DNA of 31,663 bases from an uncultured Collinsella sp. (lineage in GTDB: Bacteria > Actinomycetota > Coriobacteriia > Coriobacteriales > Coriobacteriaceae). This document shows, piece by piece, positions 31,627 through 31,663 of the stretch. The position numbers and the translations under genes are program-made. Position 1 is the stretch's first letter, and each line of letters starts with the position of its first letter. The stretch is from positions 1-31,663 of the forward strand of contig CABUIY010000022.1 in NCBI GenBank assembly GCA_902491765.1, given 5' to 3'. A model generated the notes under the pieces. The model was not told the origin of the DNA, searched no databases, and was given only the letters and a program-made list of their open reading frames with translations.

Positions 31627-31663
31627 TTAGCCGCTAATAGTCAAACTATTTTGACCAATCCCG

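Overview
The window looks like a chromosomal segment of a high-GC, Gram-positive gut actinobacterium, most likely a Coriobacteriia member such as Collinsella. I infer this from the GC-rich coding style, the clean AGGAG-type ribosome sites, the LtaS-type lipoteichoic acid synthase, the sortase-type anchors and the SipW-type surface proteins. I could not run a similarity search, so the genus is a judgement.

Region 1 (about 1-15,460) is ordinary chromosome. It holds Tex (+), a small transaldolase/fructose-6-phosphate aldolase (-), a Cof-type HAD phosphatase (-), an RlmKL-like rRNA methyltransferase whose first catalytic half looks degenerate (+), a potassium block on the minus strand (Kup, a tiny membrane protein, a short KdpD-like kinase, KdpE), a nitroreductase (-) and an LtaS-family enzyme (+). 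Several intergenic gaps hold palindromic or MITE-like DNA: 2381-2586, 2594-2768 and 7111-7177.

Region 2 (about 15,460-30,700) is an accessory surface island on the minus strand. A 1363-residue secreted protein with FG-GAP-like, fibronectin III and Ig-like parts and an LANTG anchor (16145-20236) is followed upstream by a six-gene cluster. In transcription order the cluster is a SipW-type signal peptidase, a TasA/camelysin-like protein, an attenuator-like hairpin, a second SipW-type protein, an 1827-residue GLUG-like plus InlB-like repeat protein, a third SipW-type protein and an LAATG-anchored protein. The natural reading is a surface fibre or matrix system in which the dedicated peptidase matures the small subunits, the LAATG protein anchors the assembly, and the giant protein is the exposed adhesive part. 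No sortase gene is in the window.

The most unusual feature is a composite non-coding module present three times (15490-16060, 20359-20995, 30238-30684). Each has (a) a long hairpin of about 126-130 bp whose outer and apical stems differ between copies but stay paired within each copy, around identical internal motifs, and (b) a tandem array of 5, 8 or 6 short hairpins with a period of about 61-62 bp. The parts have the same relative orientation each time, and each module lies directly behind the stop codon of an unrelated gene. The modules flank and divide the surface island. They resemble the enterobacterial BIME/REP arrangement in layout, but I do not recognise the family.

Region 3 (30,700-31,663) has a multi-pass membrane protein of unknown role with a TetR-like operator upstream, and a possible TetR remnant at the right edge.
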